Part shown: positions 24,933 to 33,309 of the stretch, piece by piece
How the letters are laid out: each line of letters starts with the position of its first letter
Numbering within the stretch: the first letter of the stretch is position 1
Source: Ideonella_A intermedia_A
GTDB lineage: Bacteria > Pseudomonadota > Gammaproteobacteria > Burkholderiales > Burkholderiaceae_C
Assembly (NCBI GenBank): GCA_943370175.1
Contig: CALRPU020000014.1
Coordinates: 52,643-116,642, forward strand
Direction: 5' to 3'
Length of the DNA stretch: 64,000 nt
The notes under the pieces: generated by a model
The model's input: the letters and a program-made list of their open reading frames with translations, nothing else
Told to the model about the DNA's origin: nothing
Database searches by the model: none
Position numbers and translations under genes: made by a program

Positions 24933-25892
24933 ATGCTGAACGTCTTCTCGCTGGTCAATGGCCGGCTGTTCCAGGAAGAGATCGACAACCCCCAGTCGCT
25001 GGCCGGCACGCAGCCGGTGTGGGTCGACCTGGAGGCACCGACGCCCGAGGAAAAGCAATGGATCACCGGCCGCTTTGGCCTGACCATCCCGGCCGACGCG
25101 GTCGATGACGACCTGGAAGAGTCCGCCCGCTTCTATGAGGAAGACAACGGCGAGTTGCACATTCGAAGCGACTTCCTGATCGACGACAACGACGCGCCTC
25201 GCAACGTGCGCGTGGCCTTCATCCTGTTCAAGAATGTGCTCTTCTCGGTGCACGGCGAGGATTTGCCGGTGTTCCGCCTGCTGCGCCTGCGGGCGCGGCG
25301 CACGCCGGCGTTGATCGAAGACGCCAAGGACGTGCTGCTGAAGCTGTACGACGCGGACGCGGAGTACTCGGCCGATGCGCTGGAAAGCATCTACGACAGC
25401 CTGGAGTCCGTCAGCGCGCAGGTGTTGAAGAAGGAAATCACCGACACCGACGCCGCCGCCGTGCTGGCCGCCATCGCCCGCGAGGAAGACCTGAACGGCC
25501 GCATCCGCCGCAATGTGATGGACACCCGGCGCGCGGTCAGCTTCATGATGCGCAGCCGCATGCTGCACGCCGAGCAGTTCGAGGAGGCGCGGCAGATCCT
25601 GCGCGACATCGACTCGCTGGACAGCCACACCGCCTTCCTGTTCGACAAGATCAACTTCTTGATGGACGCCACGGTGGGCTTCATCAACATCAACCAGAAC
25701 AAGATCATCAAGCTGTTCTCGGTGGCCAGCGTGGCGCTGCTGCCGCCCACGCTGATCGCGAGCATTTACGGCATGAACTTCCAGGCCATGCCCGAGCTGC
25801 AGTGGCGGTTCGGCTACCCGTACGCCATTGGCCTGATGGTGGTCAGCGTGGCGGCGCCGTTCTGGTACTTCCGCCGCAAGGGCTGGCTGTAG
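24933..25892 (+). CDS. corA: Magnesium/cobalt transporter CorA
   Basis: Pentameric divalent-cation channel of the inner membrane. 319 residues from the ATG at 24933 (MLNVFSLVNGRLFQEE), which has GGAG upstream; the frame is open further 5' but that part is low complexity. A large acidic cytoplasmic domain precedes two C-terminal membrane helices: FSVASVALLPPTLIASIYGMNF, with the ion-selectivity GMN motif, and YAIGLMVVSVAAPFWYF ending in a short basic tail. All are standard CorA features. Confidence 0.94.
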   Translation: MLNVFSLVNGRLFQEEIDNPQSLAGTQPVWVDLEAPTPEEKQWITGRFGLTIPADAVDDDLEESARFYEEDNGELHIRSDFLIDDNDAPRNVRVAFILFKNVLFSVHGEDLPVFRLLRLRARRTPALIEDAKDVLLKLYDADAEYSADALESIYDSLESVSAQVLKKEITDTDAAAVLAAIAREEDLNGRIRRNVMDTRRAVSFMMRSRMLHAEQFEEARQILRDIDSLDSHTAFLFDKINFLMDATVGFININQNKIIKLFSVASVALLPPTLIASIYGMNFQAMPELQWRFGYPYAIGLMVVSVAAPFWYFRRKGWL

Positions 25893-25900
25893 GCCGGGCA

Positions 25901-26098
25901 ATGGCGCGTTCAGGCCCCGCCGTGGCTCGGTCGACGCGCGCGCGGTGGCTTGCGCGCGCCTTCGTCGTCCTGGGCCTGGCGGCGGCGCTGTCGCTGGCGT
26001 TCTGGGCCAAGGTCGAGCACGCCAAAGGCATTTGCGACGACGCCAAGGGGCGCTGGGTCCACGGCGACTGTGTGTTCGAGGACGCCTTGCCCAGATGA
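25901..26098 (+). CDS. Small single-pass membrane protein, hypothetical
   Basis: 65 residues starting 8 nt after corA. It has a basic N-terminus, one hydrophobic helix (about residues 20-37, FVVLGLAAALSLAFWAKV) and a short C-terminal domain with two Cys (GICDDAKGRWVHGDCVFED) that would face the periplasm if the positive-inside rule holds. The close spacing suggests cotranscription with corA. I do not recognise a family. Confidence 0.5.
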   Translation: MARSGPAVARSTRARWLARAFVVLGLAAALSLAFWAKVEHAKGICDDAKGRWVHGDCVFEDALPR

Positions 26099-26168
26099 CG
26101 GCCGAGGGCTGAACGCTGACGCCGCGCGGGTCCTGCGCTGTTGCCGGCCCTGACCGCGCGTGGCGCGA

Positions 26169-27266
26169 TCAGGCCACGGCCTTGGCCAGCGCCCGGGCGC
26201 TCAGCCAGGCGCGCTCCAAGCCCTGAGCGCCCCCGGTCCGGCCATGCCAGGCATCGCCACAGGCACCGAGCCCGCGGGCGCTGTCCCAGCCGAAGGGGTC
26301 GGCCAGCGGCGTCGGCACCTGCGCGTACCGCCAGCGGTGGGCCACGGCGAAGCTGGGTCGGGCCAGCCGCGCGCCGGCCTGCTCGGCCAGTGCGCCGCAC
26401 AGGCGCTCGATCACGGATTCAGGGCGGGCGTCGAGGTGGTCGCGGGTCCAGGCGGCGCTGGCGTGCAGCACCCAGCGGTCGGCGCCGGCCGCGTGTTCGG
26501 GCCGGCCGGGGCGGCCGTCCTGCCGGTGCGCGCTGGCCAGCGGTCCACCGGCGTTGTCACTGTGCCAGTGGCTGGACGCCATCGGCAAGGCGGCGGGCCA
26601 CGCCGCCATCACGGTCCAGCACGGGTCGCTGGTGGTGCCGCGCAGCGCGGTGGTCAGCGCGCAGGGCTGGTCGGGTGGCGACGCGGTGGCCAGCAAGGCG
26701 GCGGCTTGTTCCGCCGGCAGCGCCAGCAGCACGCGGTCGAACACCGCATCGACCAGGGCGCCGTCCAGCGTCTTCAAGGCCCACTCGGGGCCGGAACCGT
26801 CTGCACGGCCCGACCCTTCGGCCACGGCCTGCAAGGCGGCGATGGCGCGGTCGGTTTCGACGCTCAGGCCCTCGGCATGCTGCCGAACCCAGGCGTTCAT
26901 GCTGGGCACGCCGAGCCAGTGGGCCACGTCGGACGGATGGGACGGGACCAAGGCCCCGCTGCCCACGGCGTCGGCGGGCGCGACGGTCGAGGCAAGGGCG
27001 TCCAGGCGCAGCGCGCTGCCCCGTGTGGCGTCGGCGGCCAACTGGGCGGTGAAGGTGGCGTCGGTGGCTTGTGCCCAAGGGGCGCCGTGGTCGAAGGGAC
27101 CGGCCTCGCTGCGGCGCGTGGCGCAGCGGCCACCGGGGCCACGGCTTTTGTCGAACACCCGCACCCGGTGGCCGGCGTCGGTCAGGGCGCGGGCGAGCGT
27201 GAGCCCGGCGAGGCCGGCGCCCACCACGGCGATCTGCAGGGAACGGGGGGTCGGGGTGCTGGGCAT
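26169..27266 (-). CDS. FAD-dependent oxidoreductase, renalase/amine-oxidase-like
   Basis: 365 residues. The N-terminus carries the FAD dinucleotide-binding motif IAVVGAGLAGLTLARALTDAGHRVRVFDKSRGPGGRCATRR; the RGPGGRCATRR segment is typical of the renalase-like NAD(P)/FAD oxidoreductases. The C-terminus has RWRYAQVPTPLADPFGW and GLGACGDAWHGRTGGAQGLERAWLSA, the FAD-pyrophosphate region. The natural substrate is unknown for most bacterial members. It is the last gene in the minus-strand train downstream of the NTF2-like gene (11-nt gap) and so is probably part of the light/oxidative-stress island. Confidence 0.82.
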   Translation of the reverse strand: MPSTPTPRSLQIAVVGAGLAGLTLARALTDAGHRVRVFDKSRGPGGRCATRRSEAGPFDHGAPWAQATDATFTAQLAADATRGSALRLDALASTVAPADAVGSGALVPSHPSDVAHWLGVPSMNAWVRQHAEGLSVETDRAIAALQAVAEGSGRADGSGPEWALKTLDGALVDAVFDRVLLALPAEQAAALLATASPPDQPCALTTALRGTTSDPCWTVMAAWPAALPMASSHWHSDNAGGPLASAHRQDGRPGRPEHAAGADRWVLHASAAWTRDHLDARPESVIERLCGALAEQAGARLARPSFAVAHRWRYAQVPTPLADPFGWDSARGLGACGDAWHGRTGGAQGLERAWLSARALAKAVA

Positions 27267-27277
27267 CGGGTCCGGTG

Positions 27278-27736
27278 TCAGGTGTTGGCGCGCCGCTTGA
27301 GCCAGCGCATCAGGCCGCCCACCAGCGGCAGCTTCTCGTACAGCTCTTCGGCGGCGTCCCAGTAGTCGCGGTGAAAGCACACCCGGCGCTTGCTGTCGAA
27401 TCGCAGGTGGCTGCAGCCGCGCACCGTCTGCAGCGCCGGGTCGAATCGGCGGAAATGGAACAGGAAATCCCAGGTGATGAAGCACTGCTGGTCGTTCGCC
27501 ACCACGTCGCGCACCACGAAGCGCGGGTCGCGCAGCGCAACGAACATGTGGCGGAACACGCCCTGGATGGCCGGCACGCCCCGCACTTCGTTGAAGGGGT
27601 CCTTGAAGTACGCGTCGGCGCTGTAGTGCTCGCCCAGGCGGTCGATGTCTGCTTCGGCCAGGGTCTCGAACAGCGTGACGATGCGCGCCAACTCGGGCGA
27701 CAGGCCCGAGCGGTCGGCGGGGGGCGCGGCGCTCAC
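27278..27736 (-). CDS. NTF2/SnoaL-like protein
   Basis: 152 residues from a GTG start that overlaps the SDR stop by 4 nt (GTGA), which decides the start against a longer frame. The content is a cone-shaped NTF2-like fold: LARIVTLFETLAEADIDRLGEHYSADAYFKDPFNEVRG, then FVALRDPRFVVRDVV and WDFLFHFRR. Such proteins are common companions of the DUF1365/Cfa/FAD gene set in light-induced islands of proteobacteria. No catalytic role can be assigned. Confidence 0.8.
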   Translation of the reverse strand: MSAAPPADRSGLSPELARIVTLFETLAEADIDRLGEHYSADAYFKDPFNEVRGVPAIQGVFRHMFVALRDPRFVVRDVVANDQQCFITWDFLFHFRRFDPALQTVRGCSHLRFDSKRRVCFHRDYWDAAEELYEKLPLVGGLMRWLKRRANT

Positions 27737-28506
27737 AGGCCGGTGGCGCGGCGCACCGCCTTGAAGTACAGGCCGTCGCTCAAGTGGCGCATGGCCTGCA
27801 GCCACAGCGTGAACCGCTTGGGAAAGTGGATCTCGAAGCGCCCGGCAGCCCAGCCGGCCAGGATCTCGGTGGCGGCCTGTTCGGGCGTGATCAGCGCGGG
27901 CATCTTGAACTCGTTCTGCGCGGTCAGTGGGGTTTCAACGAAGCCGGGGTTGATCAACGACACCCCGATGCCCAGCGGCTCCAGGTCCATGTAAAGCGTC
28001 TCGGCGAGGTTGATCAGCGCGGCCTTGGTGGGACCGTAGGCCAGGCCCTGCGGCAGACCGCGGTAGCCGGCCACGCTGGACACCAGGCTCAGGTGCCCGC
28101 TGCGCTGGCGCTGGAACAACGGCAGCACGGCGTCCAGCAGGTGCAGCGCGCCGCGGTAGTTGACGTCGTCGTGGCGCAGTGCCTCGGCCAGATTGAAGTC
28201 GGTGGCCCGCATCGCTTTGTAGTAGCCGGCGCAGTACATCGCCAGGTCGATGCGGCCATGCTGGGCGAGGATGCGGCGCAGCGCGTCCCGCATCGACGCT
28301 GGGTCGGTGGCGTCGACCACCACGCCCATGCTGCCTGGGTGCGCGTCCTCGAAGGCCTGCAGCGCCGCGGCGCTGCGCGCCGACACGATGACCACCGCGC
28401 CCTGGGCATGCAGGCGCTCGGCGGTGGCGCGCCCGATGCCGGTGGAGGCACCCACCAGCCAGACAACCTGGCCTCGCCATTGGGTGATGCGGGGGTTCAA
28501 AGACAT
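27733..28506 (-). CDS. Short-chain dehydrogenase/reductase
   Basis: 257 residues; NAD(P)-dependent SDR. The cofactor loop is VVWLVGASTGIGRATAERL (about residues 14-32), the catalytic Ser is in SLVSSVAGYRGLPQG and the Tyr-x-x-x-Lys is YGPTKAAL. The substrate is unknown; a lipid-related role is inferred from its neighbours. It starts MSLNPRITQWRGQ, 13 nt after the DUF3833 gene, and overlaps the NTF2-like start. Confidence 0.87.
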   Translation of the reverse strand: MSLNPRITQWRGQVVWLVGASTGIGRATAERLHAQGAVVIVSARSAAALQAFEDAHPGSMGVVVDATDPASMRDALRRILAQHGRIDLAMYCAGYYKAMRATDFNLAEALRHDDVNYRGALHLLDAVLPLFQRQRSGHLSLVSSVAGYRGLPQGLAYGPTKAALINLAETLYMDLEPLGIGVSLINPGFVETPLTAQNEFKMPALITPEQAATEILAGWAAGRFEIHFPKRFTLWLQAMRHLSDGLYFKAVRRATGL

Positions 28507-28519
28507 GGCGCGAGGCCTC

Positions 28520-29095
28520 TCAGGGTTTGGAGAAGGACAGGGTGACTTCACCCAGGCGGAAGCCGAATTTGCTCATCACCGCCTTGTTGAGCATGGTGCG
28601 CTCGTCCATCTGGTACATCCAGTCGTCGAACTGCACCTCGTAGACGCTGCCGTCGACCGGCAGCTTCAGCGTGTAGGCCCAGCGCAGCGCGTTGCCCGAC
28701 GCTTCGCCCTGGGCCACGCCGACCACGTCGTCTGCGGTGCCGGTGTAGCGGGTAACGCCGCCTTCGGTCGCGCCCTTGGTCAGGCGCCACACGCGGCGCT
28801 CCTTCTTGCCATCGCTGTAGGTGAAGTTCTCGTCCAGCACGCCCTGGTTGCCGGTCCAGCGGCCTTCCATCGCGACGGTGAACCGCCGCACCACCTTGCC
28901 GCTGCGGTCGGTGAAGATGCCGTGCGCGGTCAATGGGCCGTTGAAGTAGGCGGCGAGGTCGAGGCTGGGCTTCTGGCCGGCGTAGTCGACCGGCTTGGGC
29001 GGCGCGGCGCAGCCCGCGGCCAGGGCGGCTGCGGCCAATGCCAGCGCGAGGCGGCGGGCGCGCCCGCCGATGGACAAGGTGGGTGAGGTCATCAT
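28520..29095 (-). CDS. DUF3833 family lipoprotein
   Basis: 191 residues. The N-terminal signal ends in an LAAGC lipobox, followed by AAPPKPVDYAGQKPSLDLAAYFNGPLTAHGIFTDRSGKVVRRFTV, the typical DUF3833 opening (described in parts), and it ends RLGEVTLSFSK. The family is a periplasmic lipoprotein of unknown function found with cfa/DUF1365/FAD genes. The ATG overlaps the MFS stop (ATGA), fixing the start. Confidence 0.85.
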   Translation of the reverse strand: MMTSPTLSIGGRARRLALALAAAALAAGCAAPPKPVDYAGQKPSLDLAAYFNGPLTAHGIFTDRSGKVVRRFTVAMEGRWTGNQGVLDENFTYSDGKKERRVWRLTKGATEGGVTRYTGTADDVVGVAQGEASGNALRWAYTLKLPVDGSVYEVQFDDWMYQMDERTMLNKAVMSKFGFRLGEVTLSFSKP

Positions 29096-30525
29096 GGGCG
29101 TGGTTGCTGCGCTGGCCGACCCGGCGGGATCGGCGTGAGGGAAGGAGACGACGTCGGTGTCAACGTTGGTGGCGGCGTCAAGGCGGAGGCCGCGGCGGCG
29201 TTCGCGCGGTGGGCCGCCGGCGCGATCCACAGCCGCCACACGAGCAGCCCCGCCAGCAGCTTCAAGGCGCATGGCAACACGCAGTAAGCGATGGTCAGCG
29301 CCTGCAGGGCCTGTGGGTCCCGGTGGCCCGGGCTGTAGCCGAAGGCTTGCAGCAGGGGCAAGGCGATGCCCGCGGCCAACGCGAGGTTCAGCTTGGTCGC
29401 GAAGTTCCACCAACCGAAGTAGGCGCCTTCGGCCCGGTCGGCGTGGCCCGCCTGCTGCACGACACCCGTCAGCAGCGCGCCCGGCAGGGTCAGGTCGGCG
29501 CCGAGCGCGATGCCGCTGAGCACGCACACGGCCGTGTACGCCGCCACATCGCCAGGCCCGAGCAGCGCCGCCCACATGAACACCACCACTGCCAGGCCCA
29601 TGCCGGCCAACCAGGTGGGGGCCAAGCCGAAGCGCTTGACCAGCCGCACCCACAGTGGAATCGACAAGGCCCCGGCCGCGAAGTAGCTGGCCAGGAACAA
29701 CGGCTCCTGGGCCTGCGCTTGCAACTGGTCGCGGATGAAGAACAGCACCAGCGTGGCCGGCACCGCGCTGGCAATGCCGTTGACCAGGTAGATCGCCAGC
29801 AGGCGACGGAAGGCCGGCGTGGCAAACGGCAGCATCAGTGGCACCTCAGACGCGGCCGAGGCGGCGTCGCCTGCGGCCGGTGCGCGCTCGGCCTGGGCCA
29901 GGGGCTGTGGCGATGGCGCGCCCGCCAGCGCGGCCACGCCCATGGCCAGCAGGCCGGCAAACACCGCCGCCGTCACCCCCATGCCGCTGACCGACGGCAG
30001 CACGCTGGCCACCAGCACGCCCACCAGCGCCGGGCCCTCACGCCAGGCCACGGTGCGGGCACGGGCGGCCTCGTCGCCGCCCAGTCGGGCGCCCCAGGCC
30101 TGATGCACGACGCTGATCATGCTGTAGCTGATGTAGGTCACCGCCAGCCCCACCGCGCACCACACCAGCAGCGGCCCGGTGGCGCCCGCGACGGCGGCCG
30201 GCGGAAAGAACAGCGCCGCGAAGCCGCCGGCGAGCACCACCGCGGCCAGCGCGGCCACCGTCCACGGCGCGCGCGAGCGCCGGGCGAACAATGCGTCGGC
30301 CCAGCGGCCGATCAGTGGGTCGGCCACGGCGTCCAGCAAGCGCGCGCCCAGCAGCACCGCGCCCAACACGGCCAGCGGCACGCCGAAGGTGCTGGCGTAA
30401 TGGTTGGGCAGCACCACGTACAAGGGCAACGCGACGAACGCCAAGGGCAGCCCCAGGCTGCCGTAACTCAGGCCTTGGCGGACACCGTCGAGGCCGGTCG
30501 AGCCCGCTCGGGCTGTGCTGGTCAT
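29092..30525 (-). CDS. MFS transporter, GPH (glycoside-pentoside-hexuronide)-like subfamily
   Basis: 477 residues with about 12 hydrophobic helices. The segment LLGARLLDAVADPLIGRWAD near residues 45-65 is the GPH-type signature (D-x-x-x-D-P-x-x-G), and a second half begins around AFRRLLAIYLVNGIASAVPA. The C-terminal tail (about 40 residues) is Pro/Thr/Ser-rich. GPH-like carriers recur in this island type, but the cargo is unknown; a lipid or isoprenoid precursor is speculation. It is 7 nt from the chalcone-isomerase-like gene and overlaps DUF3833. Confidence 0.82.
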   Translation of the reverse strand: MTSTARAGSTGLDGVRQGLSYGSLGLPLAFVALPLYVVLPNHYASTFGVPLAVLGAVLLGARLLDAVADPLIGRWADALFARRSRAPWTVAALAAVVLAGGFAALFFPPAAVAGATGPLLVWCAVGLAVTYISYSMISVVHQAWGARLGGDEAARARTVAWREGPALVGVLVASVLPSVSGMGVTAAVFAGLLAMGVAALAGAPSPQPLAQAERAPAAGDAASAASEVPLMLPFATPAFRRLLAIYLVNGIASAVPATLVLFFIRDQLQAQAQEPLFLASYFAAGALSIPLWVRLVKRFGLAPTWLAGMGLAVVVFMWAALLGPGDVAAYTAVCVLSGIALGADLTLPGALLTGVVQQAGHADRAEGAYFGWWNFATKLNLALAAGIALPLLQAFGYSPGHRDPQALQALTIAYCVLPCALKLLAGLLVWRLWIAPAAHRANAAAASALTPPPTLTPTSSPSLTPIPPGRPAQQPRP

Positions 30526-30532
30526 GGCGGGC

Positions 30533-31153
30533 TCAGCGCGCCGGGGTGCCGCCGGCCACCAGGGCCTGCCGCAGCTTGGGCTCCGACGTGCGCGGCGACA
30601 GCCAGATGCCGAAGAACAGGGGCGTGAAGTCCGCGTCACGCACCTCGCCGCGCGCGCTGCCATTGACAAAGAACCGGGTCGATTCGCCAGGCCGCTGCAG
30701 CCCGGTGATGCGGTCGCCCTTGTTGACGTCGGGGAACAGGCGCGTCATTTCCGCTTGCCAGTTCTGGGCCTGGCTTGCGCTGACGTCCGCGATCTTCTTC
30801 ATCTCGGTCACCGAGCGCTCGGCGATCAGCTTGCCGTAAAGCGTGCGCGCGTACTCCAGTTCCAGCGCCAGCGGTTGACGGGTGTAGTCCTCGGCGCGGA
30901 AGCCGTCGCTCACCCACAGCCGGGCGTCGTAGACGTGCAGACCCAGAAAGGTCAGTCGCCCGCTGCCCTGCAGCTTGGCCTGGGGCAGGTTGCTGGCCAC
31001 CTCGGCGGGGGGCGGCGAGGGGGCCTGGGCCATCGCTTGCCAGGACAACGGCAGGCCGCCGACCACCAGTGCCGCCGCGGCACCACGGATCACAGTGCGC
31101 CGCGGCAGGGCGGCACCGCGGGCAGGGTCGAGCAGGTCACGGTGATGGGTCAT
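30533..31153 (-). CDS. Chalcone-isomerase-like periplasmic protein
   Basis: 206 residues. The N-terminus has a twin-arginine-like signal (LPRRTVIRGAAAALVVGGLPLSWQAMA), then the chalcone-isomerase-like core: GSGRLTFLGLHVYDARLWV, LALELEYARTLYGKLIAERSVTEMKKI, GESTRFFVNGSARGEVRDADFTPLFFGIWL (in parts). Bacterial members are thought to bind fatty acids rather than isomerise chalcones; function here is unproven. Position between cfa and MFS suggests a lipid role. Confidence 0.8.
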   Translation of the reverse strand: MTHHRDLLDPARGAALPRRTVIRGAAAALVVGGLPLSWQAMAQAPSPPPAEVASNLPQAKLQGSGRLTFLGLHVYDARLWVSDGFRAEDYTRQPLALELEYARTLYGKLIAERSVTEMKKIADVSASQAQNWQAEMTRLFPDVNKGDRITGLQRPGESTRFFVNGSARGEVRDADFTPLFFGIWLSPRTSEPKLRQALVAGGTPAR

Positions 31154-31207
31154 GGTGTCGGAAGTCCTGGGTCGCCACGGGCCCGATCGCGCGGCCGCGT
31201 GGCAGGC

Positions 31208-32440
31208 TCAGCCGTGGCTGAGGGTGAACTGCATGACGCTCGTGTTGCGCGTGGCGAATGCGGCCTCGCAATAGGCTAGGTAGAACTCCCAGATCCGCAT
31301 GAACCGCGTGTCGAAGCCCAGTTGGCGGATCCGGGTGTCTTCATGCAGGAAGGTCTCGCGCCAGCGCTTGAGCGTCTCGGCGTAATCCAGACCGAAGTCC
31401 AGTTCATTGACCACCTTCAGCCCGGCGCGTTCCGCGGCGGCGCGAAATTCCGTCGGGCTGGGCAGCAGGCCGCCGGGAAAGATGTATTGCTGAATGAAGT
31501 CGGTCGACTTCACATAGCGGTCAAACAGGTCGTCGCGGATCGTGATGGTCTGGATGCAGGCCTTGCCACCCACCTTGAGCTGGCGCTTGACCGTGTCGAA
31601 GAAGCTGGGCCAGTACGCGCGGCCAACCGCTTCGAACATCTCGATGGAGGCGATGGCGTCGTAGGGGCCGTCGTCGATGTCGCGGTAGTCCTGGAAGCGC
31701 AGGTCGGAGGCCAGTCCGGCCTCACGCAGACGTTGCTGGCCCCAGGCGAGTTGTTCGCTGGACAAGGTCACGCCGCTGACGGTCGCGCCAAAGTCGCGCG
31801 CGGCGCTCTCGGCCAGCGCGCCCCAGCCGCAGCCGATCTCCAGCACGCGGTGGCCGGGCTGCACATTGGCCTCACGCAAGGCGCGGCGCACCTTGGCCCA
31901 TTGCGCCTCGGGCAGCGGCTTGTCGACGTCGCCGTCGAACCAGGCGCTGCTGTAGTTCATCGTCGGGTCCAGCCACAGCGTGTAGAACGCGTTGCCGAGG
32001 TCGTAGTGGGCGTGGATGTTCTTCTTGCTGCCGCTGCGCGAATTGCGGTTGAACAGGTGCTTCACGCGGTAGAGCAGCGAGCCCCACCAGGTGCCGTAGA
32101 TCACCGATTCGATCTCGTCGCGGTTGGCGATGAACAGCTTCAGCAAGGCGCTGAGGTCGGGTGTGGTCCAGTCGCCGGCAATGAAGCTCTCGGCAAAGCC
32201 GATGTCGCCCGACTTCAGCGCGGCGATGCACACATTCCAGTTGCGCAGGCTGATGCCAGCGCGCGGCTCGCCGTCGGCCTGGGTGCCGAAGTGCGCGGTG
32301 CCACCGTCCGGCAGGTGCACGATCAGCGAGCCGTGGCGCAGCTTTTTCAGCAGGCCGAAGACGGCGCGCGCGGCGGCCGGGGCCGAGTCCGGCAGGACCT
32401 CGTGTGACAGGGCGGCTTGGGGGCTGGTACGAAGGCTCAT
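31208..32440 (-). CDS. Cyclopropane-fatty-acid synthase family SAM-dependent methyltransferase
   Basis: 410 residues from MSLRTSPQAALSHEVL. It shows the Cfa architecture: an N-terminal lipid-binding part (LRNWNVCIAALKSGDIGFAESFIAGDWTTPDLSALLKLFIAN), IHAHYDLGNAFYTLWLDPTMNYSSAWF, the SAM motif VLEIGCGWGALAE, and the C-terminal IWEFYLAYCEAAFATRNTSVMQF (segments described separately). It may make cyclopropane fatty acids, or be one of the paralogues that act in furan-fatty-acid or related lipid methylation in singlet-oxygen regulons; sequence alone does not decide. The gene context (DUF1365, FAD oxidoreductase, photolyase) favours the second idea. Confidence 0.9.
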   Translation of the reverse strand: MSLRTSPQAALSHEVLPDSAPAAARAVFGLLKKLRHGSLIVHLPDGGTAHFGTQADGEPRAGISLRNWNVCIAALKSGDIGFAESFIAGDWTTPDLSALLKLFIANRDEIESVIYGTWWGSLLYRVKHLFNRNSRSGSKKNIHAHYDLGNAFYTLWLDPTMNYSSAWFDGDVDKPLPEAQWAKVRRALREANVQPGHRVLEIGCGWGALAESAARDFGATVSGVTLSSEQLAWGQQRLREAGLASDLRFQDYRDIDDGPYDAIASIEMFEAVGRAYWPSFFDTVKRQLKVGGKACIQTITIRDDLFDRYVKSTDFIQQYIFPGGLLPSPTEFRAAAERAGLKVVNELDFGLDYAETLKRWRETFLHEDTRIRQLGFDTRFMRIWEFYLAYCEAAFATRNTSVMQFTLSHG

Positions 32441-32496
32441 CGCGTCGTCGTCGGTCGTCGGGGAAAGGAATGCTGCGCCGGGGCGAAGGGCCGCGC

Positions 32497-33309
32497 TCAG
32501 CGGGTCACGAACTGCTCGGGCAGCCGTGGCTTGCGGATGAAGGGCACGCGCTTGCGCCACAGCTGCAGCGCTTGCCAGTGAATGCGCACGATGACGCCCA
32601 GTGTCATCAGCGGCATGCCGAAGAAGGCCGCGCGCACGCGGGCTGGCGTGACCGGGGCGAGCTCGCCGCTGACGCTGGTCTGCAACAGCGCGCCGGCGTC
32701 GTCGTCGTGGTCGATGCGCACCACCGTGCGCTGGCGGCTGCAGCCGGGCTGCAGGTCGGTGCGCATGAAGCGGAAGCGGTACCGGCCTTCGATGTGGCAG
32801 AACGGTGAGACGTGGAACACCTTGGTCGCCGTCAGGGCCTCACCGAAGCGGGGACCTTCCGCCCCGTCGCCGGTCAACAGGTAGCAGTGGCGCTCGCCGA
32901 AGGTGTTGTTCACCTCGACCACGATCGCCGCCATCGAGCCGTCGTGGCGATGGCAATACCAGAAGCTCACTGGCTTGAAGGTCAGCCCCAGCACGCGCGG
33001 ATAGCAGTGCAGCCAGACTTCGCCATCGGCGTCGGCCACGCCTTCGCGCTGCAGCAACTCGTCGAGCCAGGCCAGGCTGTCGGCGCGGCCGTCCCCGTGG
33101 TCGCGGTCGTGGAAGCTGATCAGCCCGAATCGGTTGCGTGCGAGGCTGCGGCTCGGCTGGGCCGCCAGGCTGCGCATGGGCAGCAGCAGAAAATAGGTGG
33201 GGTAGGCAAAACGGTTCAGTGCCGGTCGCAGCCGCGTGTGGCGCACCTCGCCCAGGCCCAGCAAAGGCTGGGCCGCGGGCCGGTGCCTGGGCGCCGCGGT
33301 CGGCAACAT
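32497..33309 (-). CDS. DUF1365 family protein
   Basis: 270 residues: GEVRHTRLRPALNRFAYPTYFLLLPM at the start, FGLISFHDRDHGDGR, VWLHCYPRVLGLTFKPVSFWYCHR, VVVEVNNTFGERHCYLL and KVFHVSPFCHIEGRYRFRF are all DUF1365 hallmarks. The function is not established; the gene nearly always sits between an FAD oxidoreductase and a Cfa-type enzyme. The ATG shares one base with the stop of the FAD oxidoreductase gene upstream (TGATG). Confidence 0.92.
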   Translation of the reverse strand: MLPTAAPRHRPAAQPLLGLGEVRHTRLRPALNRFAYPTYFLLLPMRSLAAQPSRSLARNRFGLISFHDRDHGDGRADSLAWLDELLQREGVADADGEVWLHCYPRVLGLTFKPVSFWYCHRHDGSMAAIVVEVNNTFGERHCYLLTGDGAEGPRFGEALTATKVFHVSPFCHIEGRYRFRFMRTDLQPGCSRQRTVVRIDHDDDAGALLQTSVSGELAPVTPARVRAAFFGMPLMTLGVIVRIHWQALQLWRKRVPFIRKPRLPEQFVTR